Below the pieces are notes generated by a model. That model made no database searches. It was not told where the DNA came from and saw only the letters and a program-made list of their open reading frames with translations. From positions 1-5,759 of the forward strand of contig JBPCVY010000076.1 in the NCBI GenBank assembly GCA_051010055.1: DNA of 5,759 bases, in the 5' to 3' direction. The stretch comes from CAJQND01 sp051010055 (GTDB lineage Bacteria; Pseudomonadota; Alphaproteobacteria; Rhizobiales; CAJQND01). The position numbers and the translations under genes were made by a program. Positions 1 through 5,049 of this stretch are shown piece by piece. The stretch's first letter is position 1. Each line of letters begins with the position of its first letter.

Positions 1-1043
1 CGCAAGGCCACGTGCCGCGCGATGTGCTCAAGAAAATGGGCGGGCTTGGGTTTTTCGGTATCCGCTATCCGGCACAATTTGGCGGCTCTGAAATGGATAC
101 AATCGCCACAGCCGTTTTTGCCGAAGAACTTGGCAAGTCTACGTTCGCCGGTTTTGCCATCACAGTACTTGTGCATACCGACATGGCCTCCGTTCACCTG
201 TTCAATGCGGGCAATGACGCCCAGAAGGAAAAATTCATGCCGGGCGTTGTTTCAGGCGACATCATCACCGCTGTTGGGGTAACGGAACCAGGGGCCGGTT
301 CTGATGTGAAAAACATCACTACCCGCGCCCGCGAAGTTGACGGCGGCTATGTGCTGAACGGGGCGAAAACGTTCATCACCAACGGGGTTTTGGGCAACCT
401 TTATTGTATTGCTGCCAAAACCCACGGGGCAGACAAGCCGTCGCGTTCCATCACCATGTTTTTGGTTGAGAAAGGGGCTGAGGGTTTCTCAGTTGCCCGC
501 GAACTGGACAAGCATGGCTGGCGTTCATCAGACACAGCCGAGCTCTTCTTCGATGAATGCTTCGTGCCTCATGAGAACATTCTGGGCGATGTGGGCGGCG
601 GGTTTTACGCCATCATGCGCAACTTCCAGAACGAGCGTGTTGTGCTCGGCGCCATGGCCATGGGCGAGGCCCAGGCTGCCCTCGATATCACCCTGGAATA
701 TGTGAAAACCCGCCAGGCGTTCGGCGCGCCTTTGTTTCAGCGCGAAGCCATCCGCCAGCGCCTTGCCATGCTGGCCGCCAAGGTGGAAGCCGGCCGCCAG
801 CTCGTCTACCACACCGCATGGCTCGATTCCCAAGGGGCTGATTGCGTGAAAGAGGTTTCAATGGTGAAGGCCTATTGCGGCGAGGTGGTGAACCAGGTGA
901 TGTATGACTGCGTGCAGTTTCACGGCGGCTCCGGCTTCATGCGCGAAACAGCCATAAACCGCATGGCGTGCGATGCGCGCGTTCAGGCCATTGGCGGCGG
1001 CGCCACGGAAGTGATGCTGGAAGAAGTGGCAAAACGGCTTTAG
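1..1043 (+). CDS. Acyl-CoA dehydrogenase, 5' end missing
   Basis: A FAD-dependent acyl-CoA dehydrogenase, which forms the alpha,beta-trans double bond in an acyl-CoA and passes electrons to ETF in the cytoplasm. The reading frame is open from base 3, giving 346 residues. The family is usually about 380 long, so roughly 35-40 N-terminal residues and the true start lie upstream; the GTG at 12 is an internal valine. Visible in order are the N-terminal helical domain (GLGFFGIRYPAQFGG), the FAD/substrate motif VTEPGAGSD, the beta-domain segment GYVLNGAKTFITNG, and the C-terminal helical domain with TRQAFGAP and FHGGSGF. The C-terminal loop reads AIGGGATEVM, so the glutamate used as catalytic base in medium-chain enzymes is absent there. 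A glutamate in FQNERVVLG (codon 633-635) sits where isovaleryl-CoA and long-chain dehydrogenases carry theirs. This suggests a branched-chain or long-chain substrate, but which one is not determined. The stop overlaps that of the convergent gene. Confidence 0.95.
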   Translation, partial: QGHVPRDVLKKMGGLGFFGIRYPAQFGGSEMDTIATAVFAEELGKSTFAGFAITVLVHTDMASVHLFNAGNDAQKEKFMPGVVSGDIITAVGVTEPGAGSDVKNITTRAREVDGGYVLNGAKTFITNGVLGNLYCIAAKTHGADKPSRSITMFLVEKGAEGFSVARELDKHGWRSSDTAELFFDECFVPHENILGDVGGGFYAIMRNFQNERVVLGAMAMGEAQAALDITLEYVKTRQAFGAPLFQREAIRQRLAMLAAKVEAGRQLVYHTAWLDSQGADCVKEVSMVKAYCGEVVNQVMYDCVQFHGGSGFMRETAINRMACDARVQAIGGGATEVMLEEVAKRL

Positions 1044-1501
1044 GCCTTTCCGCTGAACTCCAGCAAATGACTTGCGCATTTGGCGCAATCAGAGCTGCCG
1101 AAGCCCTCAAGCGGGTGAAAAAACTCCCCGGTTTTTTCCAATGCCGAAACCAGCGGGCATTCAGCCCCGCCGGGCACAGCCAAGGCCCAGACCTTGCCCT
1201 TGGTGGTGAGATGGTCCACGTGCCAGCGCACCGATTTTCCCTCGTTGAAATGCCGGTTTATGCGCGCGCCCAGCCCGCCTGGCCCGTTTGCGCTGCCTGC
1301 ATAAACATACCAGCCCGGCTCAAGCGCATCTGAACGCCTGTTGTAGACTACTTTCACCGGCGCTTCGATTTGGATGAACAAAAGATAGGCGCCGGGGGCC
1401 CGGGGCAGACCTTGCGCATCTTCCGTGCGCCAGATTTTGCGCACCAGCCCTGACTTGCGCAGCGCCATCAACAAGCCTTCAGGGAGTTCCGCCTTCTTCA
1501 T
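1040..1501 (-). CDS. DUF123 / GIY-YIG-type (Uri superfamily) nuclease-like protein
   Basis: A complete 153-residue protein of the DUF123 family (COG1833 type), related to GIY-YIG endonucleases. Family signatures are clear: PGAYLL (residues 36-41) in place of the GIY strand, PGWYVYAGSANGPGGLGAR (62-80) in place of YIG plus the conserved arginine, RHF (83-85), RWHVDHL (92-98), ECPLVSAL (114-121), and a C-terminal GFGSSDCAKCASHLL (133-147). Two cysteines (139 and 142) lie near a histidine, which could bind metal. The ATG at 1501 is followed directly by family-like sequence; no strong Shine-Dalgarno is visible before it. The gene is divergent from the lytic transglycosylase gene and convergent with the acyl-CoA dehydrogenase gene. 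The cellular role of this family is not established. The protein is probably cytoplasmic, since no signal peptide or membrane segment is seen. Confidence 0.9.
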   Translation of the reverse strand: MKKAELPEGLLMALRKSGLVRKIWRTEDAQGLPRAPGAYLLFIQIEAPVKVVYNRRSDALEPGWYVYAGSANGPGGLGARINRHFNEGKSVRWHVDHLTTKGKVWALAVPGGAECPLVSALEKTGEFFHPLEGFGSSDCAKCASHLLEFSGKA

Positions 1502-1544
1502 GATGATGATTAAACAACCGGGAGGGCCACGCCGCCAAGCCCAT

Positions 1545-1591
1545 TTTGAAAATTACCCTTCACCAATCACCTCAATCCTGCCATTTTCAAA
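1545..1591. repeat. 9-bp perfect inverted repeat in the divergent promoter region
   Basis: TTTGAAAAT (1545-1553) and ATTTTCAAA (1583-1591) are perfect inverted copies separated by 29 bases. They lie in the 130-bp spacer between the DUF123 gene start (1501, -) and the transglycosylase gene start (1632, +). Each arm is also preceded by CCAT, so CCATTTT occurs directly twice. It could be a pair of operator half-sites or a stem in the transglycosylase leader. No regulator family is recognised and chance is possible in this AT-richer spacer. Confidence 0.4.
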
Positions 1592-1619
1592 GCTGAAACG
1601 GCACCAACTGAATTGATTC

Positions 1620-1625
1620 GGAGAG
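1620..1625 (+). promoter_or_regulatory. Ribosome binding site for the lytic transglycosylase gene
   Basis: GGAGAG lies six bases before the ATG at 1632. This supports that start, which also places a complete signal peptide at the N-terminus. Confidence 0.75.
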
Positions 1626-1631
1626 ACGTTC

Positions 1632-2843
1632 ATGCCCATTCCTTGCGCCAGAAAATTCACCCTTGCAGCAATTGCACTGTCTGCCGGCCTTGTGGTTTCC
1701 GGCAGCGCACAGGCACAAGCGCCCTGCGGTGGCAATTTTGGCGCCTGGTTGAACACCTTCCAGAAGGAAGCTGCCGCAAGTGGCCTCCCCCAGCGCATTA
1801 TCTCCACTTCCCTGCGCGGCGTGGGCTATGACAAGCGGGTTGTTGCCTATGACAGGCGGCAAAGTAATTTCACCCAGACTTTCCTGAAATTTTCCGGCCG
1901 CATGGTGGCCCAGTACCGGCTGGATGGCGGGCGCCAGCGGCTCAAGCAATACGCCTCCACTTTCAAGCGTATCCAAAAGGAATTTGGCGTGCCCGGCCCG
2001 GTGCTTGTGGCCTTTTGGGGGCTGGAGACAGATTTCGGCGCCAACCAGGGCAAGTTCAACACCCTGCAATCGCTTGCAACCCTGGCTTATGACTGCCGCC
2101 GGCCCGACCTTTTCCGCCCCCAGCTTATGGACGCCTTGCGGATTATCCAGCGCGGGGATTTGCGCTCCAAAGATATGGTGGGCGCATGGGCCGGTGAAAT
2201 TGGCCAGATGCAGTTTCTGCCAACTGATTATCTTGAAAGCGGTGTTGATTATGATGGCGACGGGCGGGTGGATTTGCGCCGCTCGGTGCCTGATGTGCTG
2301 GCGTCGTCCGCGAACCTTTTGCGCAAGCATGGCTGGCGGCCGGGCGAGCCGTGGCTGCAGGAAGTGCGCGTACCGGGCAGGCTTCCCTGGGACCAGGCCG
2401 ACATTGCCATTTCCCACCCCCGCTCCCAATGGGCCAAGTGGGGCGTTACCCGGGTGAACGGCAAGAAAATCAAGGCTGACAATCTGCCCGCCTCCCTGCT
2501 TTTGCCCATGGGCCGCAACGGGCCGGCCTTTCTTGCCTATAAAAACTTCACCGAGGTTTACCTCACGTGGAACCGCTCTTTGACCTACGCCACCACGGCT
2601 GCCTATTTCGCAACCCGGCTTGCGGGCGCGCGCAAAGTGCGGCCCGGCAACGGCCAGGTAACGCCGCTGAACGGTGCGCAAATGAAGCAACTGCAGCAGA
2701 AGCTGGCGAACAAGGGCTATGATGTGGGCAAGATTGACGGGGTTCTGGGCGCAGGCACCCGCGCGGCAGTTAAAGCTGAGCAGCAACGCCTCGGCCTGCC
2801 GGCGGATTCTTACCCGGACACCGCCTTGCTTGGCCGGTTGTAA
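1632..2843 (+). CDS. Exported lytic murein transglycosylase (SLT_2/MltB type) with peptidoglycan-binding domain
   Basis: A 403-residue exported enzyme expected to cleave the MurNAc-GlcNAc bond of peptidoglycan in the periplasm, leaving 1,6-anhydro-MurNAc ends. Residues 1 to about 28-30 form a Sec signal peptide (basic start, hydrophobic core, GSAQAQA before the likely cleavage). The catalytic SLT_2 domain covers about 33-335. FWGLETDFG (128-136) carries the probable catalytic acid Glu132, GEIGQMQFLPTDYL (188-201) is the family's substrate-groove motif, and DYDGDGRVDL (206-215) follows it. A C-terminal PG_binding_1 domain (about 348-403) contains LQQKLANKGYDVGKIDGVLG and GTRAAV. The length and domain order match alphaproteobacterial members. 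Cys32 follows a proline with no lipobox, so a lipoprotein is unlikely and the enzyme is probably soluble in the periplasm. It has its own RBS, and the next gene converges on it after 89 bases, so it appears monocistronic. The subfamily symbol (mltB-like) is not assigned. Confidence 0.95.
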   Translation: MPIPCARKFTLAAIALSAGLVVSGSAQAQAPCGGNFGAWLNTFQKEAAASGLPQRIISTSLRGVGYDKRVVAYDRRQSNFTQTFLKFSGRMVAQYRLDGGRQRLKQYASTFKRIQKEFGVPGPVLVAFWGLETDFGANQGKFNTLQSLATLAYDCRRPDLFRPQLMDALRIIQRGDLRSKDMVGAWAGEIGQMQFLPTDYLESGVDYDGDGRVDLRRSVPDVLASSANLLRKHGWRPGEPWLQEVRVPGRLPWDQADIAISHPRSQWAKWGVTRVNGKKIKADNLPASLLLPMGRNGPAFLAYKNFTEVYLTWNRSLTYATTAAYFATRLAGARKVRPGNGQVTPLNGAQMKQLQQKLANKGYDVGKIDGVLGAGTRAAVKAEQQRLGLPADSYPDTALLGRL

Positions 2844-2932
2844 GGGTTAGTCGGCAGAAACCGGGAATTTGTCAAAAAAGTCCCGCAAACTATAACCAGG
2901 AGCGACCGCCTTGCGCTTCAGTTCCAATGCCT

Positions 2933-3589
2933 TTAATTTTTGAGTTTTTTCTCAAGCTCGCGGAACCTGGCTAGATTCTCACTGCAGCGGAAGTTGTTGG
3001 CACATGCCCGTGAGAATATGAAAAACTCTGCTTCCTCACTATCCTCAAAAATATCACCCTGCCGGGCCAATTGCCCTAAGTAGATGAGCGCCAGCAGGTG
3101 GCCATCATCGGCGTAAGCTGTCAAATAGATGATGTTCCAATCTCTGTCTTCCCAATTTTTATTGTCATTGGGTGGGCGGTCACGTGAGTGGTATCTACCA
3201 ATAAATGCCTCGCCGGATTTGCGCACTTTCTCCAAAGCTTCGAGATCATTGACCGTAAAACAGAAGGTCATCTCGACATAATTTTCTTCGGAAAAGGTGT
3301 GCTTCCACTCCAGATAAGTGCCGCTTTCGGCTTCTCTGGCGAAAGACAGCTCGGGATACCTGCTAATAAACGCCTTGTTCAAAATGCTGGCGGCGGAATC
3401 GCAGTCTTTCTTTGCAAGCATTGCGCTGTAGGTTTCGTACTTCTGCGCGTCCAGAAGAGTCTTTGCATCTGCAATCTTGCCCAGATCCGTCTTGGTGCCG
3501 TTTTGGCAGGTATATGTTTCGGCGAAGGTTGGAGACATCAAACCAGCCAGCATGGCAATTAGCGCAATAACGTCAAAAATCAGCTTCAT
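2933..3589 (-). CDS. Exported protein of unknown function, paralogue 1 (Sel1-like C-terminal segment)
   Basis: I do not recognise a named family. The ATG at 3589 gives 218 residues. It is preferred over the in-frame TTG at 3622 because the signal peptide (MKLIFDVIAL onward, cleavage near TFA-ETY at 23/24) then sits at the very N-terminus; the RBS is weak. The mature part is about 195 residues, mostly charged and helical. Residues 40-78 look like a TPR-like helix pair, and about 167-200 (LGQLARQG, EEAEFF, RACANN) resemble a Sel1-type repeat. Cysteines are at 28, 63, 110, 196 and 202. The last four match the neighbouring paralogue at a fixed offset of 10, and residues 26-78 are identical at 22 of 53 positions to that protein with no gap. 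The gene is downstream of its paralogue on the same strand after a 120-bp gap, so co-transcription is possible. GC is low (25 of 60 bases in 3001-3060), unlike the flanking genes. A periplasmic or surface location is inferred. Confidence 0.82.
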   Translation of the reverse strand: MKLIFDVIALIAMLAGLMSPTFAETYTCQNGTKTDLGKIADAKTLLDAQKYETYSAMLAKKDCDSAASILNKAFISRYPELSFAREAESGTYLEWKHTFSEENYVEMTFCFTVNDLEALEKVRKSGEAFIGRYHSRDRPPNDNKNWEDRDWNIIYLTAYADDGHLLALIYLGQLARQGDIFEDSEEAEFFIFSRACANNFRCSENLARFRELEKKLKN

Positions 3590-3662
3590 ATAACCATTGA
3601 TCCGAAAAATTTTTTTATTCAATTGCTTACTGAACGGGCTGGTTCTTTTTTGGCGTGTATCC

Positions 3663-3677
3663 TGGAAAATGTTTCCA
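3663..3677. repeat. Short palindrome between the two paralogue genes
   Basis: TGGAAA-ATG-TTTCCA is a perfect 6-bp inverted repeat with a 3-base centre. It lies in the 120-bp gap upstream of the gene starting at 3589. It could be an operator or a minor hairpin. There is no adjacent T-run in the sense direction of the genes that would make it a terminator. Confidence 0.35.
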
Positions 3678-3709
3678 TAGGAGTTTGTGAGGACTTTGCG
3701 CGATGCTTT

Positions 3710-4411
3710 TCAAAGCGTTTTTTTCTCCGCCGGCAAATCCGCTTCCAAAATTTCTATTCGGCCACGAATTTCACCGCACCGGTAGTTCAACTTGCAGGCG
3801 CGGTGAAGCATGAAATACTCTACCTCAGCGCTGTTTTTGAAAACCAATCCCATGCCCGCAAGGTCTGCCAGCAAGACAATTGAAGGAAGGTATTGCTGGT
3901 CGGCAAGCGTATATAATTGCCGAATTCCGAAATAGACTCCATCCCAGTGTATTTGTGGTCCCATGGGCATCTGCCTGTGGGTGTAGTAGATTCCCCCTTC
4001 GGGAGTTTCCCTGTAAGCGAGTTTCAGACTCTCGACCAGTTTTACTGAAAAACAGAACTGCAAATCACGATATTTGGCGTCGAGGAACGAATATCTCCAC
4101 TCTTTATAATTCTCAGACACCAAATCATTGATATTTGCGAATTGTAGATACCGGTTGGTAAATCCGGTCCTCAGCAGGTTCTCAGCCTCATCGCATTGAG
4201 CGGTGTCCAGCAAATGCTTGTAATTTTTGTACTTTTTCTTTCCCAGCAAAGATTCCGCATCAGCGAGTTCATCGAGCATCAACTTCGTTTCGTTCTCCCA
4301 GGTGTAGATATTTCCCCACGGGTAATATCCTGGTGCGTCGTGGGACTGAACGTTTGGCGCATCCAAGAATAACCCCGCCGCGAAAAACAAAACGCTACCT
4401 AAAAATCTCAT
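3710..4411 (-). CDS. Exported protein of unknown function, paralogue 2
   Basis: A 233-residue protein from the ATG at 4411, with no recognised family. The in-frame TTG at 4423 would only add four residues before the signal peptide and has no better RBS. Residues 1 to about 23 (MRFLGSVLFFAAGLFL, then a polar segment ending VQS) look like a Sec signal peptide. The mature part parallels the downstream gene product throughout: YTWENETK (36-43), ADAESLL (50-56), CDEAENLL (73-80), EWRYSF (104-109), FCFSV (119-123) and a Sel1-like C-terminal segment LADLAGMG...HRACKLNYRC (181-212). Cysteines at 73, 120, 206 and 212 match those of the paralogue; where that protein has Cys28 this one has Trp38. A proline/aromatic insertion, DAPGYYPWG (25-33), is unique to this copy. 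Base composition is low in GC (24 of 60 in 4201-4260). The gene is probably first in a two-gene unit. Tandem duplication followed by divergence is the simplest explanation. Confidence 0.82.
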   Translation of the reverse strand: MRFLGSVLFFAAGLFLDAPNVQSHDAPGYYPWGNIYTWENETKLMLDELADAESLLGKKKYKNYKHLLDTAQCDEAENLLRTGFTNRYLQFANINDLVSENYKEWRYSFLDAKYRDLQFCFSVKLVESLKLAYRETPEGGIYYTHRQMPMGPQIHWDGVYFGIRQLYTLADQQYLPSIVLLADLAGMGLVFKNSAEVEYFMLHRACKLNYRCGEIRGRIEILEADLPAEKKTL

Positions 4412-4487
4412 CTGAAAATCCAATCACAACACTCAAACAAGCCGGGTATGTAAATTTATCCCCGACCATTCCGGCCTGACTATTCTG

Positions 4488-4521
4488 CCATCTCCAAAAT
4501 ACATATATTTATGGAGAATGG
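4488..4521. repeat. AT-loop hairpin upstream of paralogue 2
   Basis: CCAT-CTCCA (4488-4496) pairs with TGGAG-A-ATGG (4512-4521), giving a 9-bp stem with one bulged A and a 15-base AT-only-but-one loop. It lies about 80-110 bases before the start at 4411. It may be an operator spanning an AT-rich promoter element read leftward, but no promoter hexamers can be fixed with confidence. Confidence 0.4.
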
Positions 4522-4563
4522 AATGACGGTTCGCCAGAACTGACTTTAATTTTTTCCCTCATG

Positions 4564-4581
4564 ATCCCTCGAGACGGTGGC
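4564..4581 (+). repeat. Palindromic repeat element, left arm only (broken copy)
   Basis: ATCCCTCGAGACGGTGGC is identical over 18 bases to 4810-4827, where it forms the left arm of a complete hairpin. Here the matching right arm does not follow. The sequence passes instead into CTTTAATTCGCTCGCGG. This is an orphan half-element, either truncated or separated from its other half by inserted DNA. Confidence 0.75.
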
Positions 4582-4696
4582 CTTTAATTCGCTCGCGGCA
4601 GTTCGCGCTAACGCGCTCGCGCCTCCGTGGGGGGCGGCGCATTATGGGACGATCATCTTATCCCCACTCGGTTCCCTCGTTCGGTTTGATCTCGCC

Positions 4697-4708
4697 GGGG
4701 GGGGGGGG
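4697..4708 (+). repeat. Homopolymer of 12 G
   Basis: Twelve consecutive G residues follow CTCGCC in the non-coding spacer. A second run of six G lies at 4629-4634. Tracts like this are prone to slippage in the cell and to length errors in sequencing, so the true length is uncertain. It is not inside a credible gene, so any phase-variation role would have to be through transcription. Confidence 0.8.
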
Positions 4709-4746
4709 CGCTTGGCCCCTTGTCGCGAACTATATTGTTCGCTCCT

Positions 4747-4775
4747 AACCTCATCCAAAACCCGTCGAGGAATGA
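4747..4775 (-). repeat. Degenerate inverted copy of the palindromic repeat element
   Basis: AACCTCATCC (4747-4756) is identical to the reverse complement of 4844-4853. The following CCCGTCGAGGAATGAA resembles the other end of that element read in the same direction (CCGTCTCGAGGGATGAA) with a 2-base deletion and substitutions. The central GGTGGC/GCCACC hairpin is missing and replaced by a few A residues. It is best read as an internally deleted copy. Confidence 0.5.
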
Positions 4776-4805
4776 ATACAAACAAGGTGTTCATTTCTTT
4801 TCCAT

Positions 4806-4851
4806 CTTCATCCCTCGAGACGGTGGCTTTCGCCACCTCCTCGGGATGAGG
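4806..4851. repeat. Intact intergenic palindromic repeat element (REP-like hairpin)
   Basis: This is a 46-base imperfect palindrome. The outer stem CTTCATCCC pairs with GGGATGAGG (one G-T pair), GAG pairs with CTC further in, and the inner stem GGTGGC (4822-4827) pairs with GCCACC (4832-4837) around a TTTC loop. Its reverse complement begins AACCTCATCCCGAGGAGG and ends CTCGAGGGATGA, which matches the style of dispersed 'CCTCATCC...GGATGAGG' palindromes common between genes in Hyphomicrobiales. That assignment is from recall of the pattern, not a search. No transposase is nearby. Confidence 0.75.
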
Positions 4852-4870
4852 TTCGGGGGTTGCCGCATGA

Positions 4871-4915
4871 ATCAAGATCAGCCCGCGCGAACAGAGGGAG
4901 CGCGGCTAGGTTGAT
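4871..4915. other. Stem-loop between the repeat element and cobW
   Basis: ATCAA (4871-4875) pairs with TTGAT (4911-4915). After a small internal loop, AGCCCGCGC (4880-4888, one bulged C) pairs with GCGCGGCT (4900-4907), leaving an 11-base loop. The GC-rich inner stem should be stable. No U-run follows, so it is not a typical intrinsic terminator. It may be another palindromic element or part of a cobW leader. Confidence 0.45.
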
Positions 4916-4934
4916 CGACTCAAAGCCCGTCTCG

Positions 4935-4976
4935 AACCATGGCGCAATGTACGGAAGTTTTTTTTGCGCTCTGGTT
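4935..4976. other. Stem-loop upstream of cobW, followed by an overlapping palindrome
   Basis: AACCA-TG-GCGCAA (4935-4947) pairs with TTGCGC-TC-TGGTT (4964-4976): eleven base pairs, a symmetric 2x2 internal loop and a 16-base loop ending in a T-run. The right outer arm TGGTT also forms a palindrome with AACCA at 4979-4983 (TGGTT-AA-AACCA, 4972-4983). The same five-base arm can therefore pair on either side, which would allow alternative structures or serve as repeated protein-binding half-sites. It ends 75-80 bases before the cobW start. Its function is unknown. Confidence 0.45.
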
Positions 4977-5044
4977 AAAACCATTTTTCTTGACCGCCCC
5001 AATGTTCCGTGACAAGTCAGCGCGATTGATTTCTTCTTATGTTT

Positions 5045-5049
5045 GAAGG
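5045..5049 (+). promoter_or_regulatory. Ribosome binding site for cobW
   Basis: GAAGG lies eight bases before the ATG at 5058. No other in-frame start lies close by, so this fixes the cobW start. Confidence 0.7.

Noticed and set aside
1632..1730. Lipoprotein reading of the transglycosylase N-terminus (Cys32)
   Set aside because: The residues before Cys32 are QAP, which is not a lipobox. An AQA signal peptidase I site fits better.
1587..2786. A 399-codon open frame antisense to the transglycosylase gene
   Set aside because: It lies wholly opposite a confidently identified gene. Long antisense frames are expected in GC-rich DNA, and it shows no recognisable domain or RBS.
2862..2885. Possible terminator between the transglycosylase gene and paralogue 1
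   Set aside because: CGGGA/TCCCG forms only a 5-bp stem with a 14-base loop and no T-run on either side, which is too weak to call.
3480..3520. Resemblance of ETYTCQNGTK in paralogue 1 to the start of MliC-type lysozyme inhibitors
   Set aside because: The similarity is limited to a few residues. The paralogue lacks the cysteine, and the rest of both proteins is helical and unlike that beta-barrel family.
3590..3622. Upstream TTG start for paralogue 1 (and TTG at 4423 for paralogue 2)
   Set aside because: The ATG starts place the signal peptide at the extreme N-terminus. The TTG extensions add polar residues and have no better RBS.
4577..4875. Open frames of 90 (+) and 77 (-) codons over the repeat region
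   Set aside because: Both run through palindromic repeats and the G tract, have low-complexity sequence and no RBS, and read like translated repeat DNA.
4990..5018. TTGACC as a -35 element for cobW
   Set aside because: No acceptable -10 hexamer lies 16-18 bases downstream, so a promoter cannot be supported.
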